Assembly (NCBI RefSeq): GCF_003319095.1
Contig: NZ_QOHI01000001.1
Span: forward strand, 1,274,389 to 1,338,388
Reading direction: 5' to 3'
Length of the DNA stretch: 64,000 nt
Source of the DNA: Blastococcus sp. TBT05-19
Lineage (GTDB): Bacteria; Actinomycetota; Actinomycetes; Mycobacteriales; Geodermatophilaceae
In this document: piece by piece, positions 15,684-24,574 of the stretch
How positions within the stretch are numbered: the stretch's first letter is position 1
Layout of the letters: each line of letters begins with the position of its first letter
The notes under the pieces: model-generated
Seen by the model: only the letters and a program-made list of their open reading frames with translations
Told to the model about the DNA's origin: nothing
The model's database searches: none
Made by a program: the position numbers and the translations under genes

Positions 15684-16627
15684 CCACCCGCCTGCGCCGG
15701 CGGCTCGTCCGCCAGGAGGGCGCCTCGGCGGTCATGGTGTCGCTGCTCCTGGTGCCGCTGCTCGGCTTCGCGGCCATCGCCGTCGACGTCGGCGCGCTCT
15801 ACGCCGAGCGGGCCCGGCTCCAGGTGGCCGCTGACGCCGCCGCCATCGCGGTCGCGCAGGACTGCGCCCGCGGCAACTGCGGCGACATGCTCGCGACCGC
15901 CACGGCGCTCCTGCGCGCCAACGACCCCGACGGCACGGCGCGCCAGCCGGTGCTCGGCACCGACCCGATCAGCGTGACCGTCACCGGCAGCACGCCCAAG
16001 GAGCACTGGTTCGCGCCGGTCATCGGGCACGAGTCCACCGGCGTCTCCGCCGCGGCGACCGTCGGCTGGGGTGCACCCACCGGTGGGACCGCGATGCTGC
16101 CGCTCACCTTCTCCTGGTGCTCGTTCAAGAAGCAGACCGGTGGCGGGCTGCCCTCGACCACCACGCTCCAGGTCATCAAGCTGTCCAAGTCCGACGGCAC
16201 CACCTGCACCGGACCCTCGGGCAACGCCATCCCCGGTGGGTTCGGCTTCGTGAAGACCGACGCGGGCGGCTGCGAGGCCACCAGCTCGGTCGACGTCAAG
16301 CTCTCCTCGGACCCGGGTGAGTCGCCGCCGCAGGGCTGCGACGCCGCCGACTTCGCGGCGATGGTCGGCACGACGGTGCTCATGCCCATCTACGAGAACC
16401 ACGGCGGCACGGGCACCAGCGGCTGGTACGAGGTCTACGGCTACGCCGCCTTCCGCCTCACCGGCTACCACTTCACCGGCCAGTTCAAGACCGAGCCCAA
16501 GCCGTGCAGCGGCAACGAGCGCTGCGTCTCCGGCTACTTCACCCGCTTCGTGGAGCTCTCCGACGCCTGGTCCTACAGCCCTGACGCCCCGAGCCTCGGA
16601 GCCTCCGTCCTCCGACTGATCCGATAG
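15671..16627 (+). CDS. TadG-like pilus assembly protein
   Basis: A 318-residue protein with an N-terminal TadG/Tad_N-type segment (EGASAVMVSLLLVPLLGFAA, then AVDVGALYAERARLQVAADA) that spans the membrane once. A large extracytoplasmic domain of about 270 residues follows, with eight or more cysteines that could form disulfides (for example CSFKKQTG, CDAADF, CSGNERC). No von Willebrand A motif is seen, unlike longer TadG proteins. It overlaps tadE and is followed by the CpaB gene 10 nt later, so it belongs to the Tad operon. Confidence 0.82.
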   Translation: MQRLTTRLRRRLVRQEGASAVMVSLLLVPLLGFAAIAVDVGALYAERARLQVAADAAAIAVAQDCARGNCGDMLATATALLRANDPDGTARQPVLGTDPISVTVTGSTPKEHWFAPVIGHESTGVSAAATVGWGAPTGGTAMLPLTFSWCSFKKQTGGGLPSTTTLQVIKLSKSDGTTCTGPSGNAIPGGFGFVKTDAGGCEATSSVDVKLSSDPGESPPQGCDAADFAAMVGTTVLMPIYENHGGTGTSGWYEVYGYAAFRLTGYHFTGQFKTEPKPCSGNERCVSGYFTRFVELSDAWSYSPDAPSLGASVLRLIR

Positions 16628-16637
16628 GGGGCCGACA

Positions 16638-17381
16638 GTGAGACGTCGCATCCTCGCCGCCGTCGCGGCACTCGTCCTGCTCCTCGTCGGAGCGGTGGTC
16701 CTGCTGTCCTACGTCCGCGGCGCGGACGCCCGCGCGATGGCCGGGGCCCGCACCGTCGAGGTGCTGGTGGTCGTCGAGCCGATCCCGGCCGGTACCCCCG
16801 CCGAGCAGCTCGCCGAGTTCCTGACCGTCGAGCCGGTGCCGGCCAAGGCCGCCGTGCCCGGCCGGGTCACCGACCTGGCCGAGCTGGCGGGGCAGGTGGC
16901 CACGGTCGACCTGCAGCCGGGGGAGCAGCTGATCGCCGCCCGCTTCGCCGCTCCGGACGACGTGCGCGGACCCGGCATCGTCGAGGTGCCGGCCGGCCTG
17001 CAGGAGGTGTCGGTCCTGCTCGACCCGCAGCGCGCGGTCGGAGGTCGGCTGGTCGCCGGCGACACCGTCGGGGTCTTCGTGTCGCTCGAGGACGGCCGGA
17101 CCCACGCCGTCCTGCACAAGGTCCTGGTCACCCAGGTCCAGGGGGCGCCTGTCGCCGCCCCGGCTCCCGAGGGGACTCCCGAGACGGCGTCCACCGGCGC
17201 CGGCCCGGCGCCGGAGGGCAGCCTGATGATCACCCTCGCCGTCAGCGCACCCCAGGCCGAGGCCGTCGTCTTCGGCATGGAGCACGGCACCGTCTGGCTC
17301 TCCCTCGAGAACGCCGACGCCGACACCTCCGGCACCGAGGTCGTCACCCCGGGCACCATCTACGAGAAGGACTTCTCATGA
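16638..17381 (+). CDS. cpaB: Flp pilus assembly protein CpaB (SAF domain)
   Basis: A 247-residue protein with one N-terminal membrane helix (ILAAVAALVLLLVGAVVLLS) and a SAF domain (VLVVVEPIPAGTPAEQL), followed by the RcpC/CpaB domain (VPAGLQEVSVLLDPQRAVGG). CpaB/RcpC normally links the inner platform to the secretin in diderms. Gram-positive Tad loci keep CpaB although they lack a secretin, so it probably acts at the membrane or wall. It overlaps the CpaE gene by ATGA. Confidence 0.92.
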   Translation: MRRRILAAVAALVLLLVGAVVLLSYVRGADARAMAGARTVEVLVVVEPIPAGTPAEQLAEFLTVEPVPAKAAVPGRVTDLAELAGQVATVDLQPGEQLIAARFAAPDDVRGPGIVEVPAGLQEVSVLLDPQRAVGGRLVAGDTVGVFVSLEDGRTHAVLHKVLVTQVQGAPVAAPAPEGTPETASTGAGPAPEGSLMITLAVSAPQAEAVVFGMEHGTVWLSLENADADTSGTEVVTPGTIYEKDFS

Positions 17382-18574
17382 GCCGCGTCGTGCTCGCCGC
17401 CGCCGACGAGGAGCTGATCCTCCGCGTCAAGCAGGCCACCGACGGTGACCTCTCCGTGCTGCCGCCCGGCCGGCTCCCCGGGGAGCCCTCCCGGCTCTTC
17501 GAGCAGCTCCTCGACGGCGAGCTGCCCGAGGTCCTCGTCATCGGCCCGCTGGCAACCGTGGCCGAGGCGCTGGGTCTCGCCGCCCGGCTGGACGTGCAGA
17601 GCCCGGGGATCAGCGTCGTGCTGGTCGCCGAGCCGACGCCCGAGCTCTGGCAGGCCGCCATGCGCGCCGGCATCCGCGACCTGGTGTCCCCGGGCGCCGA
17701 CGTCCTCGAGCTGCGGGCGTCCGTCGAGCGCGCCGGCTCCACCGCGAGCGGACGGCGCCGCGTGCTGCGCCCGGTCGAGGAGACCGCCCGCTACACCGGC
17801 CGGGTCATCACCATCGCCTCGCCCAAGGGCGGCGTGGGCAAGACGACGGTCTCGACCAACCTGGCCCTGGGTCTGACCGCCGCGGCGCCGCAGTCGACGG
17901 TGCTGGTCGACCTCGACGTCCAGTTCGGCGACGTCGCCTCGGCCCTCGGGCTGACACCTGAGTACACGCTGCCCGACGTCGTCCGCGGCCCGGCGGCCGA
18001 GGACACGATGGTGCTGAAGACCTTCCTCACCCAGCACCCGAGCGGCCTGTTCACCGTGTGCGGTGCCGAGTCGCCCGCGGCCGGTGACACCGTCCGCGGC
18101 GAGGACGTCACCCGACTGCTCGCCGCGCTGGCGCGGGAGTTCCGCTACGTCGTCGTCGACACCGCCCCGGGCCTGTCCGAGCAGACCCTCGCCGCCCTCG
18201 ACCGCGCCAGCGACGTCGTGATGCTGACCAGCATGGACGTGCCCGGGGTGCGCGGGCTGCGCAAGGAGCTCGACGTGCTCCGCGAGCTCTGCATGATCCC
18301 GGCCGGGCGGCACGTGGTCATGAACTTCGCCGACCCCAAGGGTGGGCTGTCGGTGCGCGACGTCGAGACGACGATCGGCACCGGTGTGGACGTCGTCCTG
18401 CCGCGGTCGGCCAAGGTGCCGGCCTCGACCAACCAGGGCGTGCCGCTGATCGCCTCCGGGAGCCGCCGCGACCCGATGGTCAAGGAGCTCAACCGGCTGG
18501 TCACCCGCTTCCAGGCCACCCCGCTCAAGGCCCCGGGCCGGTACCGGGCCAAGCACCGGGCGGCCGCGCGATGA
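17378..18574 (+). CDS. cpaE: Pilus assembly ATPase CpaE/TadZ (ParA/MinD family)
   Basis: A 398-residue protein. Residues 1-130 are a receiver-like atypical domain, and residues ~140-390 a ParA/MinD ATPase with deviant Walker A SPKGGVGKTTVS, switch-I LVDLDVQFGDV and Walker B VVVDTAPGL. TadZ/CpaE proteins mark the cell site where Tad pili are built. A basic tail ends the protein. The stop overlaps the cpaF start (ATGA), consistent with one tightly coupled operon. Confidence 0.93.
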   Translation: MSRVVLAAADEELILRVKQATDGDLSVLPPGRLPGEPSRLFEQLLDGELPEVLVIGPLATVAEALGLAARLDVQSPGISVVLVAEPTPELWQAAMRAGIRDLVSPGADVLELRASVERAGSTASGRRRVLRPVEETARYTGRVITIASPKGGVGKTTVSTNLALGLTAAAPQSTVLVDLDVQFGDVASALGLTPEYTLPDVVRGPAAEDTMVLKTFLTQHPSGLFTVCGAESPAAGDTVRGEDVTRLLAALAREFRYVVVDTAPGLSEQTLAALDRASDVVMLTSMDVPGVRGLRKELDVLRELCMIPAGRHVVMNFADPKGGLSVRDVETTIGTGVDVVLPRSAKVPASTNQGVPLIASGSRRDPMVKELNRLVTRFQATPLKAPGRYRAKHRAAAR

Positions 18575-19977
18575 ACCTCGCCGACCGCCTCGAGGTCGCC
18601 CGCGGCCGGCAGGCCGTCGAGGACCCGGCCCTGCCCACCGCGCGGACCGCGCGCCCGACCGTGCCCCCGCCGGCGCCGGTGACCGACGCCCTGGGCCGGC
18701 TCAAGGACCGGGTGGGCAAGGCGCTGTTCGAGCGCATGGGCGCCCGGATGAACGACACGTCGATGGGCGAGGACGCCCTGCGGGCGATCGTGCTCGACGA
18801 GCTCGACGCGGTGGTCGAGGAGGAGAACGTCCCCCTCAGCACCGAGGAGCGGCAGCGGCTGACCGCCGACCTCGCCGACGACGTTCTCGGCTTCGGCCCC
18901 CTGCAGCGGCTGCTCGACGACGACTCCGTCAGCGAGGTCATGGTCAACGGGCCGGACAACATCTACGTGGAGCAGAACGGGAAGCTGGTGCGCACCGGCG
19001 CCTTCTTCACCTCGGAGGAGCACCTGCGCCGGGTCATCGACCGGATCGTGTCCCGGGTGGGCCGGCGGATCGACGAGTCCTCGCCGCTCGTCGACGCCCG
19101 GCTGGCCGACGGGTCCCGCGTCAACGCGATCATCCCGCCGCTGGCGTTCAGCGGTTCGACGCTGACGATCCGCAAGTTCTCCAAGGACCCGTTCACCGTC
19201 ACCGACCTCATCGGGTTCGGCACGCTCTCGCCGGAGATGGCCGAGCTGCTGCACGCCTGCGTCGACGCCCGGCTCAACATCATCGTCTCCGGCGGTACCG
19301 GCACGGGTAAGACGACGCTGCTCAACGTGCTGTCCTCGTTCATCCCCGAGGGCGAGCGCATCGTCACCATCGAGGACGCCGTCGAGCTGCAGCTGCAGCA
19401 GGACCACGTCGTCCGGCTGGAGTCCCGCCCGCCGAACATCGAGGGCAAGGGCGCGATCACCATCCGCGACCTGGTCCGCAACTCGCTCCGCATGCGGCCC
19501 GACCGGATCGTGGTCGGGGAGTGCCGCGGGGGTGAGTCGCTGGACATGCTCCAGGCGATGAACACCGGCCACGACGGGTCGCTGTCCACGGTGCACGCCA
19601 ACTCGCCCCGCGACGCCATCGCCCGCCTGGAGACGCTGGTGCTCATGGCCGGCATGGACCTCCCGCTGCGCGCGATCCGCGAGCAGATCGCCTCCGCCGT
19701 CGACGTCGTCGTGCAGCTCACCCGGCTGCGCGACGGCACCCGCCGGGTCACCCACGTAACCGAGGTGCAGGGGATGGAGGGGGAGACCGTCACCCTCCAG
19801 GACGCCTTCCTCTTCGACTACTCCGCCGGCGTCGACGCGGCCGGGAAGTTCCTCGGCAAGCCGGTGCCCACCGGCGTGCGCCCGCGGTTCACCGAGAAGT
19901 TCGACGACCTCGGCATCACGCTCTCGCCGCGCGTCTTCGGCGCGACCGAGGCCGCCGCCGCCCGCGGGTGGCAGTGA
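18571..19977 (+). CDS. cpaF: Secretion ATPase CpaF/TadA
   Basis: A 468-residue hexameric type II/IV secretion ATPase that powers Flp pilus extension, and in Caulobacter also retraction. It has an N-terminal helical domain (about 1-130), an N2 domain with NGPDNIYVEQNGKLV, Walker A GGTGTGKTTLL, Asp box TIEDAVELQL, Walker B RIVVGECRGGE and His box STVHANSPRDA. All catalytic motifs are intact. It lies between CpaE and TadB, and its TGA overlaps the next ATG. Confidence 0.96.
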   Translation: MNLADRLEVARGRQAVEDPALPTARTARPTVPPPAPVTDALGRLKDRVGKALFERMGARMNDTSMGEDALRAIVLDELDAVVEEENVPLSTEERQRLTADLADDVLGFGPLQRLLDDDSVSEVMVNGPDNIYVEQNGKLVRTGAFFTSEEHLRRVIDRIVSRVGRRIDESSPLVDARLADGSRVNAIIPPLAFSGSTLTIRKFSKDPFTVTDLIGFGTLSPEMAELLHACVDARLNIIVSGGTGTGKTTLLNVLSSFIPEGERIVTIEDAVELQLQQDHVVRLESRPPNIEGKGAITIRDLVRNSLRMRPDRIVVGECRGGESLDMLQAMNTGHDGSLSTVHANSPRDAIARLETLVLMAGMDLPLRAIREQIASAVDVVVQLTRLRDGTRRVTHVTEVQGMEGETVTLQDAFLFDYSAGVDAAGKFLGKPVPTGVRPRFTEKFDDLGITLSPRVFGATEAAAARGWQ

Positions 19978-20918
19978 TGTCACCGGCCCTGCTGGTCCTC
20001 GGCCTCGCCGCGGTCGCCGTCGCGCTGCTGCTGCTCACCCTGGTGGTGCTGCCCGGGGGCCCCGGGCGCGTGCCGCTGAGCCGGCTGGACCCGTCGACCG
20101 CACCGCCCACCTCGGCCCTGGCCGGCGCGGGCGCGGCGGCCGGCGCCGCGGTGGAGAAGGTCCTGGCCGAGCGGGGCCGGCTCGCCGCGGGCGCCGCCGC
20201 GCTGGAGACCGCGGGCATGCGTACCAGCCTGCCGAACTTCGTCCTCACCACCGGCCTCGTCGCCGTGGTCGCCGGCGCCGTCGGGGCACTGACCGGCGGT
20301 CCGGTCCTCGGGCTGGTCGCCGTCGTCGCCGTCCCGCTGGGCGCCCGCCTGCTCGTCCGCTTCCGGACCAGCCGTCGCCGGGCCGCCTTCGCCGACCAGC
20401 TCGACGACTCCATGCAGCTCATGGCGAGCAGCCTCCGGGCCGGCCACAGCCTGCTGCGCGCGGTGGACGCCGTCTCCACCGACGCCTCCGCGCCGACCTC
20501 CGAGGAGTTCGCCCGGATCGTCAACGAGACCCGGGTGGGCCGCGACCTGGGCGACGCGCTCGACGAGGTCGCCCAGCGCATGGGCAGCGACGACTTCGTC
20601 TGGGTCGCCCAGGCGATCAGCATCCACCGCGAGGTCGGGGGGAACCTGGCCGAGGTGCTCGACGCCGTGGGGCACACGATCCGCGAGCGCAGCGCCATCC
20701 GCCGGCAGGTCAAGGCGCTCTCGGCCGAGGGCAAGCTCTCGGCGATCGTGCTGATGGTGCTGCCCTTCGGTGTGTTCGGCTTCCTCTCCATCAGCAACCC
20801 GGCCTACGTCAGCGGGTTCACCGAGAGCCTCATCGGCTACGCGATGCTGGGCGCCGCGGCGCTGATGCTGTGCATCGGCGCGTTCTGGCTCAAGAAGACC
20901 GTCGAGATCAGCTTCTGA
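19977..20918 (+). CDS. tadB: Tad pilus platform protein TadB
   Basis: A 313-residue inner-membrane platform protein (type II secretion F domain). Helices at about 5-25, 80-125 and 255-310 flank the cytoplasmic T2SSF domain, with DQLDDSMQLMASSLRAGHSL and an ISIHREVGGNLAEVLDAV segment typical of TadB. It forms the assembly platform with TadC on which CpaF acts. Start ATG 19977 overlaps the cpaF stop as TGATG; a GTG three codons earlier is possible. Confidence 0.93.
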   Translation: MSPALLVLGLAAVAVALLLLTLVVLPGGPGRVPLSRLDPSTAPPTSALAGAGAAAGAAVEKVLAERGRLAAGAAALETAGMRTSLPNFVLTTGLVAVVAGAVGALTGGPVLGLVAVVAVPLGARLLVRFRTSRRRAAFADQLDDSMQLMASSLRAGHSLLRAVDAVSTDASAPTSEEFARIVNETRVGRDLGDALDEVAQRMGSDDFVWVAQAISIHREVGGNLAEVLDAVGHTIRERSAIRRQVKALSAEGKLSAIVLMVLPFGVFGFLSISNPAYVSGFTESLIGYAMLGAAALMLCIGAFWLKKTVEISF

Positions 20919-21817
20919 TGACCACGCTGCCGATCCCCGTCCTCGCCGCCGTCCTGGCCGTGGCCGCCGCCGTCCCGCTGCTCGGGTGGGCGCTGCTGGC
21001 ACGGCCGGCGTCGCCGACCGCCCGTGCCCGGGACAACCTGCTGCGCGGCATCGACCTGGGCGGGGCGGGGCGGAGCGCCAAGCCGGCCGGCCCCGGAGTG
21101 CTGCGCCGCCTCGTCGACGGGCTGACGCCGGGCGGTACCACCGACCGGCTCGACCGGCTGGCGAGCACCGCGGGCCGTCCGGCCGCCTGGCCGGTGCCCC
21201 GGCTGGTGGCCGCCAAGCTGGTGCTCGCAGCCATCGCGGGCGGGCTGTCCGCACTCGTCGTCAGCGCGAACCCCGGTGGTCTGCCGCTGGTGCTGGCCGC
21301 CGTCCTCACGGTCGTCGCCTACTTCGTGCCGGAGCTGCTGCTCTACTCGCGCGGGCAGGAGCGGCGGGCGGCCATCGGCCTGGAGCTCGCGGACACCCTC
21401 GACCAGATGACCATCGCGGTGGAGGCCGGTCTCGGTTTCGAGTCGGCGATGGCGCGGGCGGGGAAGAACGGCACCGGCCCGCTGGCCGAGGAGCTGGTCC
21501 GCACCCTGCAGGACATCGCCGTCGGCCAGCCGCGGCGCGACGCCTACCTGGCGCTCGCCGACCGGACCGGCGTGCAGGACCTGCGGCGGTTCATCGCCGC
21601 GATCGTCCAGGCCGACGCGTACGGCGTCTCCATCGCCGACGTGCTGCGCACGCAGGCGCAGGTGATGCGGCTCAAGCGGCGTCAGCGGGCGGAGGAGAAG
21701 GCGATGCAGATCCCGGTGAAGGTGATCTTCCCGCTGATCCTGTGCATCCTGCCGACGCTGTTCATCGTGCTGCTGGGCCCAGCGGTCCTCGACATCGTGG
21801 ACGCCTTCAGCGGCTGA
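20918..21817 (+). CDS. tadC: Tad pilus platform protein TadC
   Basis: A 299-residue paralogue of TadB with the same T2SSF fold: N-terminal helix (VLAAVLAVAAAVPLLGWALL), two central helices, then ELADTLDQMTIAVEAGLGFE and a C-terminal pair (VIFPLILCILPTLFIVLLGP). It starts in a TGATG overlap with tadB. This is the last gene of the Tad operon; 140 nt of non-coding DNA follow before the secreted protein gene. Confidence 0.93.
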   Translation: MTTLPIPVLAAVLAVAAAVPLLGWALLARPASPTARARDNLLRGIDLGGAGRSAKPAGPGVLRRLVDGLTPGGTTDRLDRLASTAGRPAAWPVPRLVAAKLVLAAIAGGLSALVVSANPGGLPLVLAAVLTVVAYFVPELLLYSRGQERRAAIGLELADTLDQMTIAVEAGLGFESAMARAGKNGTGPLAEELVRTLQDIAVGQPRRDAYLALADRTGVQDLRRFIAAIVQADAYGVSIADVLRTQAQVMRLKRRQRAEEKAMQIPVKVIFPLILCILPTLFIVLLGPAVLDIVDAFSG

Positions 21818-21960
21818 ATCGCCGTCCCACCCTGCTCGTTCCCCGCTCCCGTCCCACCGTCCCCGGCCGGCGCGGGAGGCCCGCGGGGTGCGCCTCGAGG
21901 TGGCTAGCGTCGCGCGACCTCGCCGGCCGGCGGGGCACCGGAACGTCGTGAGGAGCCCCC

Positions 21961-22587
21961 ATGCTGCGCCGCGCACTCCCGGTCGGCCTCGCCGCCGCCG
22001 CTCTCGCTCTCGTCCCCGCCGGGGCGTCCGCCGCGCCCGCCAGTGCCGGCGACGCCGCGAACGCCTCCACGTCGATCAGCTACTACGCCCACGGCAGCGT
22101 GACGCTCCCCGACGGCCGGTCGGCCGACGTCTCGCTCGGCGAGTTCCGTGCCGTCGACGGGTGGACCGGCTCGCTGAACCTCTACCTGTCGCCGCCCCCC
22201 TGCACCGGCTGGCCGTGCATGCCGACCATGGAGTCCGGCTACGCCGAGCTGGACGCCGACGACGTGACCTTCGACCGCAACCTCAACCGGGCCGCCGTCG
22301 AGGACGTCCCCGTGACCCTGTCGAGCTGGAGCTGGGGAGGCGGTTCCACCCAGCGCGAGGTGACCGTCGACGTGGTCCTCACCGGGACCGGGCGGGTCGA
22401 CCGCGACACCTACCGCGGTCCGTGCGGCGAGGGCTCTCCCGGCTGCAAGGGCGTCCGCGTCGACGCCGCGCGCGACGCCGACGTCGTCCTGACCATCGAC
22501 GGTGAGGATTCGACCGGCACCGGGCGGATCACCCGGGGCTTCGGGGTGGACATCGGGGCCCCCACGAACGGGGGCGGCGAGGGCTGA
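21961..22587 (+). CDS. Secreted hypothetical protein
   Basis: A 208-residue protein with a clear Sec signal peptide (basic MLRRALPVG, hydrophobic core, cleavage after GASA near residue 23). The mature part is beta-rich, with two cysteine clusters (PPPCTGWPCMP and GPCGEGSPGCKG) that could form disulfides, and a Gly-rich end. I do not recognise the family. It has a proper ribosome site (GAGGAG, 6 nt before the ATG) and so is leadered, unlike many genes here. It directly follows the Tad locus and ends just before a 25-bp palindrome. Confidence 0.75.
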   Translation: MLRRALPVGLAAAALALVPAGASAAPASAGDAANASTSISYYAHGSVTLPDGRSADVSLGEFRAVDGWTGSLNLYLSPPPCTGWPCMPTMESGYAELDADDVTFDRNLNRAAVEDVPVTLSSWSWGGGSTQREVTVDVVLTGTGRVDRDTYRGPCGEGSPGCKGVRVDAARDADVVLTIDGEDSTGTGRITRGFGVDIGAPTNGGGEG

Positions 22588-22595
22588 ACCGCGGC

Positions 22596-22650
22596 GAGGT
22601 CGACGAACTCGTGGTGATCAGCTGGTGATCACCACGAGTTCGTCGACCTC
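22596..22650. terminator. Perfect 25-bp palindrome between convergent genes
   Basis: Arms 22596-22620 and 22626-22650 are exact reverse complements with a 5-nt loop. The position between two convergent genes suits a bidirectional terminator. There is no T-run, and the arm length is unusual for a simple terminator. Confidence 0.75.
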
Positions 22651-22668
22651 GTGCAGCGCGGTCAGCCG

Positions 22669-23004
22669 CTAGCGGGGCTGGGCCGGGTTCGTCGGGTCGC
22701 CCTGCGACGGCGGGTTCACCGGGGGACCGGAGGTGGCCTCCGACGCCTTCGACCCACCCACGGCCGACGGCGGGGCGTCGGCCCCGGTCGCGGCGGGGTC
22801 CCCGCCCGAGGGCTGGGCGCCGTCGGCGAGACCCGAGAGCCGGTGCTCCATGGCGCTGACGACCTGGATGCGGTTGGCGTGCGAGCGCTCGTACGCCAGC
22901 AGCGTGGTCAGGTCCTCCGAGCCCAGGGTGCGGATCCGGGTGGTCAGCGAGCCCACGGGTAGGTGGTCGTAGTCGGGCAGCGGCAGGTCGTCGCGCTCGG
23001 TCAA
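22669..23004 (-). CDS. Conserved actinobacterial protein (DUF8129-like)
   Basis: A 111-residue protein. The conserved N-terminal block (LPDYDHLPVGSLTTRIRTLG, then LTTLLAYERSHANRIQVV and EHRLSGL) is a small helical domain that I recall from the ends of actinobacterial lipid-droplet-type proteins (DUF8129). The remaining ~50 residues are Ser/Gly/Pro-rich and probably disordered. I chose a TTG start because AGGAGG lies 5 nt upstream. A SigB-like promoter (GTGT-N15-GGGTAG) precedes it and mirrors that of the divergent baeRF2 gene, so both are probably stress-induced together. Confidence 0.75.
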   Translation of the reverse strand: MTERDDLPLPDYDHLPVGSLTTRIRTLGSEDLTTLLAYERSHANRIQVVSAMEHRLSGLADGAQPSGGDPAATGADAPPSAVGGSKASEATSGPPVNPPSQGDPTNPAQPR

Positions 23005-23053
23005 GGTTCCTCCTCGGGTCGTCCATCTGTCGGGCAGGTGGGCCGAGGTCCGC

Positions 23054-23078
23054 CTACCCGCTGCGGCGCGTCCGACAC
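23054..23078 (-). promoter_or_regulatory. SigB-like promoter, minus strand
   Basis: Minus-strand GTGT (23078-23075), a 15-nt spacer and GGGTAG (23059-23054). This matches the actinobacterial stress-sigma pattern (GTTT-like -35, GGGTA-type -10) and lies about 50 nt before the TTG at 23004. Confidence 0.5.
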
Positions 23079-23114
23079 CGCCTCCTGCGATCGCGGCGCC
23101 TCGGCAAGAGCGAG

Positions 23115-23139
23115 GTGTGACGGCGAGGTCGACGGGTAG
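23115..23139 (+). promoter_or_regulatory. SigB-like promoter, plus strand
   Basis: GTGT (23115-23118), a 15-nt spacer and GGGTAG (23134-23139), ending 9 nt before ATG 23149. Spacing and both elements are identical to the divergent promoter at 23078-23054. Confidence 0.55.
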
Positions 23140-23148
23140 GCGGCGGAC

Positions 23149-24282
23149 ATGAACCTCTCGTTCCTGGAGCCTGTCTTCGCCGCGTCCGGGCCCTTCGCCA
23201 CGGTGCTCGCCGACGTCACGCACACCACCGAGAACGCCGACGCCGAGCTCGAGCTCCGTGTCCGCGCGGTCACCGAGAAGCTCAGCGAGCAGGGCGTGCC
23301 GGAACCGGTCCTGGAGGCCGTCCGCAGCCGGCTGCTCGAGGGCAACGACGGCGGCGAGGCCGGCCGCCTGAAGGGCCGCGCCGTCGTCGTCGCCGCCGAC
23401 GGGTCCGTCGTCCTCGACCAGGGGCTGGCCGCCGCGCCGGTCCGCGAGATCGCCGAGTGGGCGGCCTCGCCCGACCTGCTCCCGATCCTGCGCCAGCTCG
23501 CCGGCCGCGTGCCGCACGTCGTGGTCGTCGCCGACCGCGTGGGCGCCGACATCACCGTCGCCGGGCTGGGTGACCAGCCCGACGAGGAGCGCCAGGTGGA
23601 GGGCGACACCTTCCACATGCGCAAGGTCCAGGTGGGCGGCTGGGCGCACAACACCTACATGCACACCGCCGAGAACCAGTGGGTCGAGAACGCCGACAAG
23701 GTGGCCGCCGACATCGGCTCCCTCGCCCGGCGCATCGGCCCTCGCTTCGTCCTCCTGGCCGGCGACGTGCGCGCCCGCCAGATCCTCTCCGACCGCGCCG
23801 GCGGCGGTTGGTCCGACCTCGTGGTGACGATGGACGGTGGCGGTCGCGCCGCCGGTGCCGACCGGCACCCCGTCGACGCACGCGCGGCCGAGCTGGTCGC
23901 CGAGCACGAGGCCCGCGAGGTCTCGGAGACCATCGAGAAGATCGAGGGCGCAGCCGCTTACGGGCTGTCGGTCACCGGCGTCGACCGCGTGGTCGAAGCA
24001 CTGCGCAAGGGGCAGGTGGAGACCCTCGTGCTGACCGACGAGCAGGACGCCGGCGCGACGCTGCTCGTCGGCAACGGGCCCCTGGAGCTCGGTGTGGACC
24101 AGAAGGACATGGACGCGCTCGGCGTGCACGGCGAGATCGTGCCCGCCGACCGTGCCCTGCTCGCCGCCGCGGTGGCGAGCGCCGCCGACGTCGTGGTCGT
24201 GCCGAAGGCCGCGATGCCCGAGGACGTCCCCGTCGCCGCCGTGCTGCGCTACGCCGACGCGTCCACCGACGTCGGCAGCTGA
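23149..24282 (+). CDS. baeRF2 / Rv2629-like protein (Vms1/Ankzf1-type)
   Basis: A 377-residue protein of the bacterial archaeo-eukaryotic release factor family 2, relatives of eRF1 and of the Vms1/ANKZF1 peptidyl-tRNA hydrolases; M. tuberculosis Rv2629 is the best-known member. Diagnostic parts are the middle strand and loop VQVGGWAHNTYMHTAENQW, the RFVLLAGDVRARQIL segment (eRF1 domain 2-like) and the C-terminal eRF1 domain 3-like part (VEALRKGQVETLVLTDEQ). A role in ribosome rescue or stress survival is inferred. The SigB-like promoter and the neighbouring DUF2795 and ChaB genes fit a stress regulon. Confidence 0.85.
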   Translation: MNLSFLEPVFAASGPFATVLADVTHTTENADAELELRVRAVTEKLSEQGVPEPVLEAVRSRLLEGNDGGEAGRLKGRAVVVAADGSVVLDQGLAAAPVREIAEWAASPDLLPILRQLAGRVPHVVVVADRVGADITVAGLGDQPDEERQVEGDTFHMRKVQVGGWAHNTYMHTAENQWVENADKVAADIGSLARRIGPRFVLLAGDVRARQILSDRAGGGWSDLVVTMDGGGRAAGADRHPVDARAAELVAEHEAREVSETIEKIEGAAAYGLSVTGVDRVVEALRKGQVETLVLTDEQDAGATLLVGNGPLELGVDQKDMDALGVHGEIVPADRALLAAAVASAADVVVVPKAAMPEDVPVAAVLRYADASTDVGS

Positions 24283-24315
24283 TCGGCCCACCCCGTACCG
24301 ACGAAGGAGATCGAC

Positions 24316-24573
24316 GTGACCGACCCGCACCAGCCCGCCACCAGCCCCGGCACCGACCAGGGCGACATCGAGCGCCGCGCGGCCCTCGCTGAGGCCCTGG
24401 GCAAGGAGGTGTGGCCGGCCGACCGCGACCAGCTGATCGCCAAGGCCCAGGAGGGAACGCCCGCCGACCGCGTCCTGTCCGACCTGCAGCGACTGCCTGC
24501 CGGCCAGCAGTTCGAGAACGTGCAGGACGTCGCGCAGGCCCTGGGCCTGGGCACCGAGCAGCAGCGGTTCTGA
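24316..24573 (+). CDS. DUF2795 domain protein
   Basis: An 85-residue protein. After ~18 flexible residues, one DUF2795 domain covers the rest (ALAEALGKEVWPADRDQLIA, then PADRVLSDLQRLPAGQQFEN). These small helical domains are frequent in actinobacteria near stress genes and have no known activity. GTG start with a strong AAGGAGA site. It is followed after 1 nt by another small gene, so it is probably co-transcribed with the baeRF2 gene. Confidence 0.85.
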   Translation: MTDPHQPATSPGTDQGDIERRAALAEALGKEVWPADRDQLIAKAQEGTPADRVLSDLQRLPAGQQFENVQDVAQALGLGTEQQRF

Positions 24574-24574
24574 G

